64,000 nucleotides of DNA, taken from Arthrobacter_B sp038069765 (lineage in GTDB: Bacteria; Actinomycetota; Actinomycetes; Actinomycetales; Micrococcaceae). The stretch spans positions 571,012-635,011 of the forward strand of contig NZ_JBBPFS010000002.1 of assembly GCF_038069765.1 (NCBI RefSeq), written 5' to 3'. The position numbers and the translations under genes are program-made. Positions 8,786-16,771 of this stretch are shown here, in pieces. Under the pieces are notes generated by a model. That model saw only the letters and a program-made list of their open reading frames with translations. It was not told where the DNA came from and did no database searches. The first letter of the stretch is position 1. Each line of letters opens with the position of its first letter.

Positions 8786-8977
8786 CTACTCCCCGTCCGG
8801 CGCGGCGGTGCCGCCTTCATCGAGCTCGGGCAGGGGGAGAGCGGGTTGTGCCACGTCGATACTCCAATACTCGCTGGATCCCGAAGACGACGCTGTCGAC
8901 GTTCGGGGCAACCCCGTCTTCCGGGTCACCTGAAAGACACGGTACGTCGAATCCGGCGACCCGCTCAACCGGCGCAC
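8786..8977 (-). CDS. Possible small protein upstream of the hydrolase (uncertain)
   Basis: A 63-codon frame (GTG start at 8977) ends 3 bases before the hydrolase ATG, and its last codons contain the hydrolase ribosome site, as in a tight operon. The C-terminal third is acidic and Pro-rich. No ribosome site is seen at the GTG, the frame is open further upstream, and I recognise no family. A shorter version starting at an internal GTG preceded by TTGGAG (22 residues) is equally possible. It may be non-coding. Confidence 0.25.
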   Translation of the reverse strand: MRRLSGSPDSTYRVFQVTRKTGLPRTSTASSSGSSEYWSIDVAQPALPLPELDEGGTAAPDGE

Positions 8978-9160
8978 GCAGGGTGTCGGCAGTGCACTCC
9001 GTTTCCCGCCTTGTGCGCGGCTCCCGGAGGGAGCGGGGCTGAAGGTGCCAAGGGGGCGGGCGGGGAGGGAATTTTATGTTTTTGGGCCGGGACTGGCTTT
9101 TATTTTTTTACGGGGTATGGTCATGAGTCATCGATGTTGTTTCTTTAAGAGGAGCCTAAA

Positions 9161-9292
9161 TTGTCAGGTAAATCCCCACAGGGTTCAAACGAGAAGAAGC
9201 CGGGCAAGTCCATCAAGGACAAGCGGGCAGAAAAAAGAGCCAAGAATTCCAGCGAAAACGAGCTGATTCCCAAGAAGCGCAAGGGCCAGTAG
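9161..9292 (+). CDS. Small basic protein, unknown function
   Basis: A 43-residue, very basic frame with a TTG start: LSGKSPQGSNEKKPGKSIKD at the N-terminus and IPKKRKGQ at the end. About 12 Lys and 3 Arg residues are present and there are no aromatic residues. AAGAGGAG lies 7 bases before the TTG, and the region just upstream (9068-9160) is unusually AT-rich, as for a promoter. I have the impression that small Lys-rich proteins of this kind recur in Arthrobacter-type genomes, but no function is known to me. A nucleic-acid or ribosome-associated role is only a guess from charge. Confidence 0.6.
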   Translation: MSGKSPQGSNEKKPGKSIKDKRAEKRAKNSSENELIPKKRKGQ

Positions 9293-9832
9293 CCCCGGCG
9301 GGTTGCTGAGGCCGCCGGCGGGATCAGCAGAGCCGGCGGGCCCACTGCAGCGCCGGGGCCCGGAATACCTGTGGAAGCCCCGAGGGCTGGCGGGTTGTCC
9401 GGGCCCCGGCCTCGCCTTTACCTGAAAAAACCCGGCGGATTTTATTGGGGCTGGCCCGCTGGAGTCTTCCCCCGAAAACCGGCTGTAATTTCGCAGGACA
9501 AAGGGGCCGCTTTTGGTGCCTAATAATGCAAAAAGTTTATATATTTCCTGAGTGGACCGCGGGCGGGCAGGAAAAGCCGGATAAAACCCGGATAAAACCC
9601 GGGCGCAAGGCAAAAAGCCTGGAGCAGGAAAACCCGGAAAGCCCAACGTCCCGAAACCGGGATCGGTAAAAGCGGCCGATAAAAAGACGTCCTGAAGCCG
9701 GGCGCACGCACACCCTGATCCGGAAACAGAAAACAGGGAAAATCCCGGATACGCAACAGTGACCGGCTAAGCAACAGTGATCCGGCCGCCCGGCTCTGGT
9801 CGAGCCGCCCGTTTTAGTCGAGCTGCCCGGTT
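9293..9832. other. 540-base gene-poor stretch with short repeats
   Basis: No credible gene on either strand; the frames present have atypical composition and no ribosome sites. The stretch mixes GC blocks with short A-runs: GGATAAAACCC is repeated head to tail near 9580-9602, and related pieces (AAAACCCGG, GATAAAAAG, GATTTTATTGG) occur around 9425-9445 and 9660-9690. An AT-rich patch at 9520-9550 (TAATAATGCAAAAAGTTTATATATTTCC) could hold a promoter for an unseen RNA. Confidence 0.4.
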
Positions 9833-9848
9833 TTAGTCGAGCTGCCCG
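9811..9848. repeat. 19-base tandem duplication at the permease 3' end
   Basis: GTTTTAGTCGAGCTGCCCG occurs twice head to tail (9811-9829 and 9830-9848), with a decayed third copy just before (about 9791-9810). The second unit contains the permease stop codon and last codons (complement of GQLD-stop), so the first unit is a copy of the gene end placed after the stop. Confidence 0.85.
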
Positions 9849-11248
9849 GCGCGTGACGTCCGGCGGTCCAGCAGCCACGCTGCCGTGCCCAGCACGCAGG
9901 TCAGGGCCAGTGTCGCCACCAGCTGGATACGCACCGCCGAATCCAGGAACCCGAGCACCACGATGCCGGCCAGCAGTGCCAGGGCGAAGTAGGACAGCCA
10001 GGGGAAGGCCCACATCTTGAAGGTGAGCTCCCTGCCGGCGGCCTCGGCGCGGCGGCGCAGGATGATCTGTGAAACGATCGACACGCCCCACACCACCAGG
10101 CAGGTGGACCCCACCAGGTTCAGCAGGAGCATCAGGACCTTCTCCGGGTACAGGTAGTTCAGCACCACGGCCAGGAACCCGAACGCGACGGAGGCAGCCA
10201 CCGCCGCGCGGGGGACCCCGTTGGTGCTTTTGTGTCCCAGGGACCGGGGTGCCCGGCCCCGCTCGGCCAGCGAGAAGACCATCCGGGATGCCCCGTACAG
10301 GTTGGCGTTCAGCGCCGACAGCAGTGCCACAACTATGACTACGGCCATGACGGTGTCGGCGCCGGGAACCCGGGCGGCGGCCAGCGCCGCAACAAAGGGG
10401 CCGGTGCTGAGGGCTTCGCTGTCCCACGGCAGGATGGTGACAATCACCAGTACCGAACCAATGAACAAGACCAGGATGCGCCACACCACTGAGCTGATGG
10501 CCTTGGCGATGTTGGTCTCGGGGTTCTCGGTGTCGGCGGCGGCGACGGCGACGATCTCGGTGCCGCCGAAAGCAAAGACCACCAGCAGCAGCCCGGCGCC
10601 GACCCCGCTCCAGCCGTGGGGCATAAAGCCCCCGTTGCCGGTGAGGTTGCTCAGGCCGGGGGCCGGAACGTTGGGCAGCCAGCCGGCGATGAACGCGATG
10701 CCGATGCCCAGGAACGCCACGATGGCGAGCACCTTCAGCAGGGCGAACCAGTACTCGAACTCGCCGAAGCTCGCCACCCCTCCCAGATTGATGGCCGTGA
10801 ACAGGGTCATGAAGGCCAAAGCCAGCACCCACTGCTCGGAGCCGGGCCACATGGAAGCAACAATGGCTGCCGCAGCAGTGGCCTCGGCTGCAATAACGAT
10901 GACCAGCTGCAGCCACCACAGCCATCCGATGGTGGTGCCCGCCGGCCGGCCCAGCGCTTTCTCCGCATACACGGAGAAGGCGCCGCTGCTGGGATCCGCG
11001 GCAGCCATCTCGCCCATCATCCTCATGACCAGGATGACCATGGTGCCCGCAATAAGGAAGGACAGCAGGACTGCCGGTCCGGCGGCCTGGATGCCGGCTC
11101 CGGAGCCGACAAAAAGCCCGGTGCCGATGGCGCTGCCCAGGCTCATGAACACCAGATGGCGGGGGCGCATCTTCCGCACGTTGGGCGGTGCCGCCGGAAG
11201 CGGGGTGCCTGATCCGGAAGAACCGGCTGCGGACGTTCGGGTGGTCAT
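9833..11248 (-). CDS. Amino-acid permease (APC superfamily)
   Basis: A 471-residue inner-membrane transporter with ~12 hydrophobic helices. The first helix carries the family signature SLGSAIGTGLFVGSG near residues 36-50, followed by GPAVLLSFLIAG and the GEMA motif, as in the amino-acid transporter (AAT) branch with GabP, AroP and LysP. It should import an amino acid in symport with protons; the specificity is not readable. It diverges from an Lrp/AsnC regulator 145 bases away, which suggests that the regulator controls it. The stop codon lies in a 19-base tandem repeat. Confidence 0.9.
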   Translation of the reverse strand: MTTRTSAAGSSGSGTPLPAAPPNVRKMRPRHLVFMSLGSAIGTGLFVGSGAGIQAAGPAVLLSFLIAGTMVILVMRMMGEMAAADPSSGAFSVYAEKALGRPAGTTIGWLWWLQLVIVIAAEATAAAAIVASMWPGSEQWVLALAFMTLFTAINLGGVASFGEFEYWFALLKVLAIVAFLGIGIAFIAGWLPNVPAPGLSNLTGNGGFMPHGWSGVGAGLLLVVFAFGGTEIVAVAAADTENPETNIAKAISSVVWRILVLFIGSVLVIVTILPWDSEALSTGPFVAALAAARVPGADTVMAVVIVVALLSALNANLYGASRMVFSLAERGRAPRSLGHKSTNGVPRAAVAASVAFGFLAVVLNYLYPEKVLMLLLNLVGSTCLVVWGVSIVSQIILRRRAEAAGRELTFKMWAFPWLSYFALALLAGIVVLGFLDSAVRIQLVATLALTCVLGTAAWLLDRRTSRAGQLD

Positions 11249-11328
11249 GGAAATGGCGCCTTTGAAGTTGGGGGATTGCCATGAAGTGGCCTATCCATCC
11301 TATGCCGCGGGTGCCGACTAGAAGGAAT

Positions 11329-11356
11329 GTAGAGCGTTAATGTCAGAATGCTTACA
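11329..11356. promoter_or_regulatory. Candidate Lrp/AsnC operator
   Basis: An imperfect inverted repeat, TGTAGAGCGTT ... AATGCTTACA, lies in the divergent spacer of the permease and lrp-like genes, just upstream of the regulator ribosome site. Its position fits autoregulation plus control of the permease; no experimental motif is matched. Confidence 0.35.
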
Positions 11357-11393
11357 GTTTGCACAGCTGGGTGCTGTGCAGGAGAGGTTAAAA

Positions 11394-11861
11394 ATGGCTA
11401 CCGACGCTCTGGATGCCCGCATCATTGCACTGTTCACCGACGAACCCCGGATGTCGGTGCTGGAGGCATCGCGCACACTTCAGGTGGCGCGTGCCACGGT
11501 TCAGGCGCGGCTCGACCGGATGCAGCGGCTGGGGGTCATCTCGGGCTGGGGCCCGAGGGTGGACCCTGCCGCCCTGGGGTACGGGGTGGTGGCCTACTGT
11601 TCCCTGACGATCAGCCAGGATGCCGGGCACGCCGCCGTCGTCCGGGCACTGGAAGAGATCCCCGAAATCCAGGAAGTCCACACCGTCTCGGGTGAAAGTG
11701 ACCTGCTGGCACGGGTGGCCGCCCGGTCCAACTCCGACCTGCAGCGCGTCATAGATGACATGGTTGCCACCCGCACCATTGTGCGCTCATCCTCGGTGAT
11801 TGTGCTCAACACTCATTTTGAAGGCCGGACCCTGCCGCTGCTTCAGGCCGCCTCCGAATAA
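11394..11861 (+). CDS. Lrp/AsnC-family transcriptional regulator
   Basis: A 155-residue regulator. The N-terminal winged helix-turn-helix is formed by LDARIIALFTDEPRMSVLEASRTLQVARATVQARLDRMQRLGVI, and the C-terminal RAM ligand domain by roughly residues 65-150, including EVHTVSGESDLLARV. The ATG at 11394 is chosen because AGGAGAGG lies 6-7 bases upstream; an upstream in-frame ATG at 11340 would add 18 non-homologous residues and has no ribosome site. Lrp-type regulators bind amino acids as effectors, and the divergent amino-acid permease is the obvious target. Confidence 0.9.
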   Translation: MATDALDARIIALFTDEPRMSVLEASRTLQVARATVQARLDRMQRLGVISGWGPRVDPAALGYGVVAYCSLTISQDAGHAAVVRALEEIPEIQEVHTVSGESDLLARVAARSNSDLQRVIDDMVATRTIVRSSSVIVLNTHFEGRTLPLLQAASE

Positions 11862-11951
11862 TCCGCTGCGGATAGAACCCCCGGTCGGGCCGCCCGTAAC
11901 TCCGCCGCGGCCGAATGTGACGCAGACCGCAGTATTTCCGCCGACATGAGT

Positions 11952-11967
11952 TAGAGTCATCCTGACT
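11952..11967 (+). promoter_or_regulatory. Candidate NrtR operator overlapping a -10 element
   Basis: AGTCA (11955-11959), a 3-base spacer and TGACT (11963-11967) form a perfect palindrome. It overlaps a TAGAGT -10-like hexamer (11952-11957) about 70 bases before nrtR. The position is as expected for a repressor site controlling the whole NAD cluster. Confidence 0.5.
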
Positions 11968-12026
11968 TTTACTCGCTCCGCGTCCGCGGGACGCAGCCGG
12001 GCCGGAGAGAGACGGACAACACCCAC

Positions 12027-12764
12027 GTGGTTCACCAGCACAATGTCTACGGGAACGGCAACGTCTCAGAACGCGCCCGGCAGCCTCCCTCGCTCGCCAT
12101 CTCCACCGTGATCTTCGCGCTCCGCCCGGACCCCGTCACCGGGCGTCCGGCGGTGTGGCTGCCTCTGGTGCGGCGCGTCCGTGAACCCTTCGGCGGATTA
12201 TGGGCATTGCCGGGCGGGCCCCTCGGAGCACAGGAATCCCTGCAGGAAGCCGCCGCCGGCAACCTCGCGCAGACCACCGGTTTGGCCCCCCAGTACCTGG
12301 AGCAGCTGTACGCCTTCGGCGGGACCGGCCGGTCGCCGTCGCCACGGGTGGTCTCCATTGTGTATTGGGCCCTTGTCCAGCCCGATGAGGCCGCCCTGAG
12401 GCCCCGGGACGAAAACGTGGCGTGGTTTCCGGCCGAACGCCCCGGGGACCTGGCCTTTGACCACAACGAAATCGTGGAATACGCCCTCTGGCGCCTCCGG
12501 AACCGGATGGAGTACGGCTCCATTGCCTACGCCTTCCTGGGGCGGACCTTTACGCTGGCCCAGCTGCGTGAGGTCTATGAAGCGGTGCTCGGGCGGGAGC
12601 TCGAACCCGGCAACTTCCGCCGCCAGCTGCGCTCGGCCCCCGACATCGAGGCGACGGACGACTACGTGCAGGGCGGCCGGCACCGGCCTCCGCGCCTCTA
12701 TCGGTACACCGGAGCAACACCCCAGTCCCATCCCGCCGGCAGCAACGAAAGCAGTGAATCATGA
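12027..12764 (+). CDS. nrtR: NrtR, Nudix-related repressor of NAD synthesis
   Basis: A 245-residue protein with an N-terminal Nudix-like domain (about 20-150) and a C-terminal winged helix domain (about 160-225, FTLAQLREVYEAVLG...NFRRQL). This is the NrtR arrangement. The Nudix box GGPLGAQESLQEAAAGNLAQTTGL keeps the glycines but has lost the metal-binding REXXEE residues, so it should not be an active hydrolase; NrtR proteins use this domain to sense ADP-ribose-type ligands. It heads the nadABC operon and its stop overlaps the nadA start (ATGA). The GTG start has GGAGAGAG upstream at longer than usual spacing. Confidence 0.9.
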   Translation: MVHQHNVYGNGNVSERARQPPSLAISTVIFALRPDPVTGRPAVWLPLVRRVREPFGGLWALPGGPLGAQESLQEAAAGNLAQTTGLAPQYLEQLYAFGGTGRSPSPRVVSIVYWALVQPDEAALRPRDENVAWFPAERPGDLAFDHNEIVEYALWRLRNRMEYGSIAYAFLGRTFTLAQLREVYEAVLGRELEPGNFRRQLRSAPDIEATDDYVQGGRHRPPRLYRYTGATPQSHPAGSNESSES

Positions 12765-14074
12765 GGCAAGAACCCGGAATCCCGTCTCCCAGCGTCGCCG
12801 CTTCGGTTGCGCTGATCACGGCCGGGGAGGCAGCACGCGGGCAGACGTCCACGGCGACCTGCGCGCCGGACCTGGTGCTCCCGCCCTGGGAATTCGACGG
12901 CGTCCCGCTGCCGGACTACGGGCCCGGCGCGTCCATGCATGATCCCGCGCCGCGGTCCACCCCGCGGCAGGGCGGCCTCCCGGAGGAATACCGGCTGGCC
13001 TCCGATGCCGAGCTGAATGCGCGGATCCTCGCCGCCAAGGAAAGGCTCGGCGACCGGGCGGTGATCCTGGGCCACTTCTACCAGCGTGATGAGGTCATCC
13101 GCTACGCCGACTTTGTCGGCGATTCCTTTCAGCTGGCGAAGGCGGCCAAAGCGAAGCCCGACGCCGAAGCCATCATCTTCTGCGGCGTCCACTTCATGGC
13201 CGAAACCGCAGACCTGCTCTCCGGCCCGGACCAGGCCGTGGTGCTGCCAAACCTTGCTGCGGGCTGCTCGATGGCGGACATGGCGGACATCGATTCGGTG
13301 GCGGCGTGCTGGGACCAGCTCACCGCGCTTTTTGGCTCGGAGCCGGACGACGACGGCATGCTGCCGGTCATTCCGGTCACCTACATGAATTCCTCAGCCG
13401 CGCTGAAGGGGTTCTGCGGGGAAAACGGAGGGATTGTCTGCACCTCCTCGAACGCCGCCGCGGTTCTGGAGTGGGCCTTTGAACGCGGCCGGCGGGTGCT
13501 GTTCTTTCCCGACCAGCATCTGGGCCGGAACACGGCCAAGGCCATGGGGGTCCCCCTGGAAGCGATGCCGCTGTGGAATCCGCGCCTGCCGATGGGCGGC
13601 AACACGGCCGCCGAACTGCAGGAAGCCAGGGTGCTGCTGTGGAACGGCTTCTGCTCCGTCCACAAACGCTTCACCGTGGCGCAGATCGCCAAGGCGCGCG
13701 CGGATTTCCCGGATGTACGGGTGGTTGTGCATCCTGAATGCCCCATGCCCGTGGTGGACGCCGCCGATGAAGCAGGCTCCACCGACTACATCCTCAAGGC
13801 CGTTGCCGCGGCCCCGCCCGGCAGCACCTTTGCGGTGGGTACCGAAATCAACATGGTCAACCGCCTGGCCGCGCAGTATCCGCAGCACAGGATCTTCTGC
13901 CTGGACCCCGTGATCTGCCCCTGTTCCACCATGTACCGGATCCACCCCGGCTATCTGGCCTGGGTCCTGGAAGGACTGGTGAGGGGAGAAGTGCTGAACC
14001 GGATCACGGTTCCCGCGGACGTCGCCGTGCCGGCCCGGACCGCGCTGGAACGGATGCTGGCGGCGCACCCTTGA
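12761..14074 (+). CDS. nadA: Quinolinate synthase NadA
   Basis: A 437-residue enzyme that condenses iminoaspartate with dihydroxyacetone phosphate to quinolinate, using a 4Fe-4S cluster. Three homologous Cys-Ser-type repeats are present. Cluster cysteines inferred from the family are Cys169 (GCSMAD), Cys298 (NGFCSVHKR) and one of Cys386/Cys388 (ICPCSTM). Other signatures are ILGHFYQRDEV (102-112), HPECPMPV and GTEINMV. The first ~75 residues are an extension before the core. The ATG overlaps the nrtR stop (ATGA), and the stop overlaps the nadB TTG start (TTGA). Confidence 0.96.
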   Translation: MRQEPGIPSPSVAASVALITAGEAARGQTSTATCAPDLVLPPWEFDGVPLPDYGPGASMHDPAPRSTPRQGGLPEEYRLASDAELNARILAAKERLGDRAVILGHFYQRDEVIRYADFVGDSFQLAKAAKAKPDAEAIIFCGVHFMAETADLLSGPDQAVVLPNLAAGCSMADMADIDSVAACWDQLTALFGSEPDDDGMLPVIPVTYMNSSAALKGFCGENGGIVCTSSNAAAVLEWAFERGRRVLFFPDQHLGRNTAKAMGVPLEAMPLWNPRLPMGGNTAAELQEARVLLWNGFCSVHKRFTVAQIAKARADFPDVRVVVHPECPMPVVDAADEAGSTDYILKAVAAAPPGSTFAVGTEINMVNRLAAQYPQHRIFCLDPVICPCSTMYRIHPGYLAWVLEGLVRGEVLNRITVPADVAVPARTALERMLAAHP

Positions 14075-15735
14075 TCGTCGTCGTCGGCAGCGGGATCGCA
14101 GGCCTTGCGGCCGCGCTGGGTGCGGTCCAGGCGGATCCGGGGGTTACCGTGGCGGTGCTTGCCAAGGACGGGGTGGAGCAAACCAACACCTGGCTCGCGC
14201 AGGGCGGGATTGCTGCCGTGGTGCCCGGTTCGGCGGCGCCCGGAGACACCGTGCAGGCACATGTCGCGGACACGCTGGCTGCCGGGGCCGGCAGGGCCGA
14301 CGCCGAAGCGGTGCGCGTGATGTGCGCGGCGGCCGGCGGGCAGATCAAGCATCTGCTGCGCCTGGGTACGCCCTTTGACCGCGGACCGGCCGGTGCGCCG
14401 GCGCTGGGCAGGGAGGCGGCACACTCGGCCCGCCGCATCCTGCACGTTAACGGAGACGCCACCGGCGCGGGGATCGCCGCTGTCCTGCTGCGGGCTGCGG
14501 CGGCGGAACCGCGGATCACCATTCTGGAACCGGCCGTTGCCACCGGGCTGCTGCAGGAGCAGGGCCGGATTACCGGGGTGCGTCTGCTGCAGCGGGGACG
14601 GGCCGGGAACCTGGCGGCCGATGCGGTGATTCTCGCTGCCGGAGGAGCCGGGGCCCTGTACGCACACACCACCAATCCGGACTCGGCAACCGGTGACGGC
14701 GTGGCGCTGGCGGTTCGGGCCGGAGCCGCAGTGCGGGATTTGGAGTTCTTCCAGTTCCATCCGACGTCCCTCGATGTGCCGGGAAACCCGCTGATCTCCG
14801 AAGCGGTGCGCGGGGAGGGAGCCGTACTGCGCAGCGCCGCCGGCAGCCGGTTCCTGGCAGCGGTCCACCCCGATGCCGAGCTGGCTCCGCGCGACGTCGT
14901 GTCCCGGGCCGTGAGCGCCTACCTCCGGGAGAGCGGCGAATCCCGCGTCTGGCTGGATGCCACAGGCATTGCCGCTGACCGGGGACCGGGATATCTGGCC
15001 CGGCGGTTTCCGGCCCTGGACGCGCTGACCCGGAGCCACGGCTTGGACTGGGAACGTGACCTGCTGCCCGTGGTCCCGGCCGCGCATTACTGGATGGGAG
15101 GGGTGTCGACGGATCTCCGGGGCCGCACCTCGGTTCCCGGGCTGTACGCCGCCGGGGAGTGTGCCTGCACCGGGGTGCACGGGGCAAACCGCCTGGCCTC
15201 GAATTCTTTGCTGGAGGGCCTGGTGTTTGGCGCCCGGGCGGGATCAGCCGCCGCGGCGGACGGCCGCACCGGGGGGTTTTCTGCGGCCCCCGGGAGGCCG
15301 GGTCCGCAGGCCGCCGCTGCCTGCCCGCCGGCGGCGCCGACCGGCGGTGCGGGGGAGGAGACCGCGGTACCGTTCAGCCGTGCGGCCCTGCAGGACCTGA
15401 TGTCCAGGCATGCCGGAATCCTTCGCAGCGGCGGCGGACTGAGTGCGGCTTCCGCGTGTGTGGCCCGGTGGCAGCAGGAAATTTCCGCCCCTGCAACGGA
15501 CCGCAGAACGGCGGAGGACGCAAACCTGCTCACCTGCGCCGGGCAGCTCCTGGCGGCTGCGGCCCGGCGCACCGAATCCGTGGGCGCGCATTACCGGACC
15601 GACGAACGGACCGACGCACGGACTGATGCGCAGACCGCGCAGTCCGGGCTCCCCGCCGCCGGCGGAGCGGCTGGCGGAGCGGCTGCAGGATCGGCTGCCC
15701 GAGCGGCGGACCGCGCTCTGCACCCCACCCGCTGA
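14071..15735 (+). CDS. nadB: L-aspartate oxidase NadB
   Basis: A 554-residue flavoenzyme oxidising L-aspartate to iminoaspartate, the NadA substrate. The FAD-binding motif VVVGSGIAGL is at the N-terminus; GGAGALYAHTTNPDSATGDGVALA, EFFQFHPT, the GEGA loop and GVHGANRLASNSLLEGLVFG are characteristic of the family. The TTG start overlaps the nadA stop. Family homology ends near GAHYRTD; after it the C-terminus is a low-complexity tail (ERTDARTDAQT, then Ala/Gly repeats) encoded by 12-base tandem repeats. That tail is unusual and probably dispensable. Confidence 0.95.
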   Translation: MIVVVGSGIAGLAAALGAVQADPGVTVAVLAKDGVEQTNTWLAQGGIAAVVPGSAAPGDTVQAHVADTLAAGAGRADAEAVRVMCAAAGGQIKHLLRLGTPFDRGPAGAPALGREAAHSARRILHVNGDATGAGIAAVLLRAAAAEPRITILEPAVATGLLQEQGRITGVRLLQRGRAGNLAADAVILAAGGAGALYAHTTNPDSATGDGVALAVRAGAAVRDLEFFQFHPTSLDVPGNPLISEAVRGEGAVLRSAAGSRFLAAVHPDAELAPRDVVSRAVSAYLRESGESRVWLDATGIAADRGPGYLARRFPALDALTRSHGLDWERDLLPVVPAAHYWMGGVSTDLRGRTSVPGLYAAGECACTGVHGANRLASNSLLEGLVFGARAGSAAAADGRTGGFSAAPGRPGPQAAAACPPAAPTGGAGEETAVPFSRAALQDLMSRHAGILRSGGGLSAASACVARWQQEISAPATDRRTAEDANLLTCAGQLLAAAARRTESVGAHYRTDERTDARTDAQTAQSGLPAAGGAAGGAAAGSAARAADRALHPTR

Positions 15736-15850
15736 GCCCCACACACTGAGCCCCACGAACGGAACCGGATCCATGAAGAGCCCCAACACCGCACCCGATA
15801 CCGAATATGACAGCACACCGGATGACAGCACACCGGATGACAGCAGACAG
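15598..15850 (+). repeat. Minisatellite cluster across the nadB 3' end and nadC 5' end
   Basis: Three separate short tandem arrays lie within 250 bases. A 12-base unit (ACCGACGNACGG) occurs at 15598-15609 and 15610-15621, with a decayed copy to 15633. A 12-base unit GGCGGAGCGGCT occurs at 15661-15672 and 15673-15684. A 15-base unit GACAGCACACCGGAT occurs at 15809-15823 and 15824-15838, with a partial third copy. All unit lengths are multiples of three, so expansions keep the nadB tail and nadC N-terminus in frame. Confidence 0.9.
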
Positions 15851-16771
15851 GAAGGGAGCACACTGGATGACGACAGCACACCCGGCACTGCGCCGGCCCG
15901 GCACGCCGCAGATCCCGTGCCGGTGCCCGTGCCGCAGGAAGCGGTGGACCGCATCGTTGCCGCTGCGCTCGCCGAAGACGCACCGTGGGGTGACCTGACC
16001 TCCGAGCTGCTCGTTCCCCGGGACGCGCGGGCCTCGGCCGTCCTGACCGCGCGGGAAGCCGGCGTCTTCTGCGGAACGCAGGTGATCGAGGCCGCGTTCC
16101 GCCTGGTGTCACCGGAAACAGCAGTGCACTTCCGGGTCCGCGACGGGGAACCGTTCGACGCCGGACGCGTCCTGGCTGAGATCAGCGGCCCGGCCCGTGC
16201 CGTCCTGACGGCGGAACGGGTCGCGCTGAACCTGGCCCAGCGCCTGAGCGGCATCGCCACGCTGACGGCGGCCTTTGTCGCCCGGGCCGCAGGCACCGCC
16301 GCGCGGATTACCGATACCCGCAAGACCACTCCGGGCCTGAGAATCCTGGAACGGCACGCCGTGAGGTGCGGCGGCGGGCATAACCACCGCTTCAGCCTCT
16401 CGGACGCCGTCATGGCGAAAGACAACCATCTGGCGCTGCTTGCCGCCGGCGGACTGGACCTGGCGCAGGCGCTCGCGGCGGCCAAGGCGCGGCTTCCGCA
16501 CACGGTGCACTTCGAAGTGGAGGTGGACCGTTTGGACCAGATCGAAGCAGCCCTCGCAGGCGGGGCTGACACCGTGCTGCTGGACAACTTCAGTCCGGAA
16601 GACCTCCGCCTGGGCGTGGAACTGGTTGCCGGCCGTGCCCTGACGGAGGCCAGCGGAAACGTGAACCTGGCAACGGTGGCGCAGATCGCCGCCACCGGAG
16701 TGGATCTTATTTCCGCCGGGGCCCTGACCCACAGTGTCCGCGCCCTGGACCTGGGGCTGGACCTGGTGTGA
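15773..16771 (+). CDS. nadC: Nicotinate-nucleotide pyrophosphorylase (carboxylating) NadC
   Basis: A 332-residue quinolinate phosphoribosyltransferase making nicotinate mononucleotide. Family features: ALAEDAPWGDLTSELL near the N-terminus of the core, ERVALNLAQRLSGIATLT, the phosphate-binding TRKTTPGLR, HNHRFSLSDAVMAKDNH, and VLLDNFSPEDL with GNVNLATVAQIAATGVDLISAG. The ATG at 15773 begins a ~50-residue acidic, repetitive leader (DSTPDDSTPDDS) before the conserved core, which starts near base 15930; an internal GTG (about 15916) is an alternative start. It follows nadB after 37 bases. The stop overlaps the next gene (GTGA). Confidence 0.93.
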   Translation: MKSPNTAPDTEYDSTPDDSTPDDSRQEGSTLDDDSTPGTAPARHAADPVPVPVPQEAVDRIVAAALAEDAPWGDLTSELLVPRDARASAVLTAREAGVFCGTQVIEAAFRLVSPETAVHFRVRDGEPFDAGRVLAEISGPARAVLTAERVALNLAQRLSGIATLTAAFVARAAGTAARITDTRKTTPGLRILERHAVRCGGGHNHRFSLSDAVMAKDNHLALLAAGGLDLAQALAAAKARLPHTVHFEVEVDRLDQIEAALAGGADTVLLDNFSPEDLRLGVELVAGRALTEASGNVNLATVAQIAATGVDLISAGALTHSVRALDLGLDLV

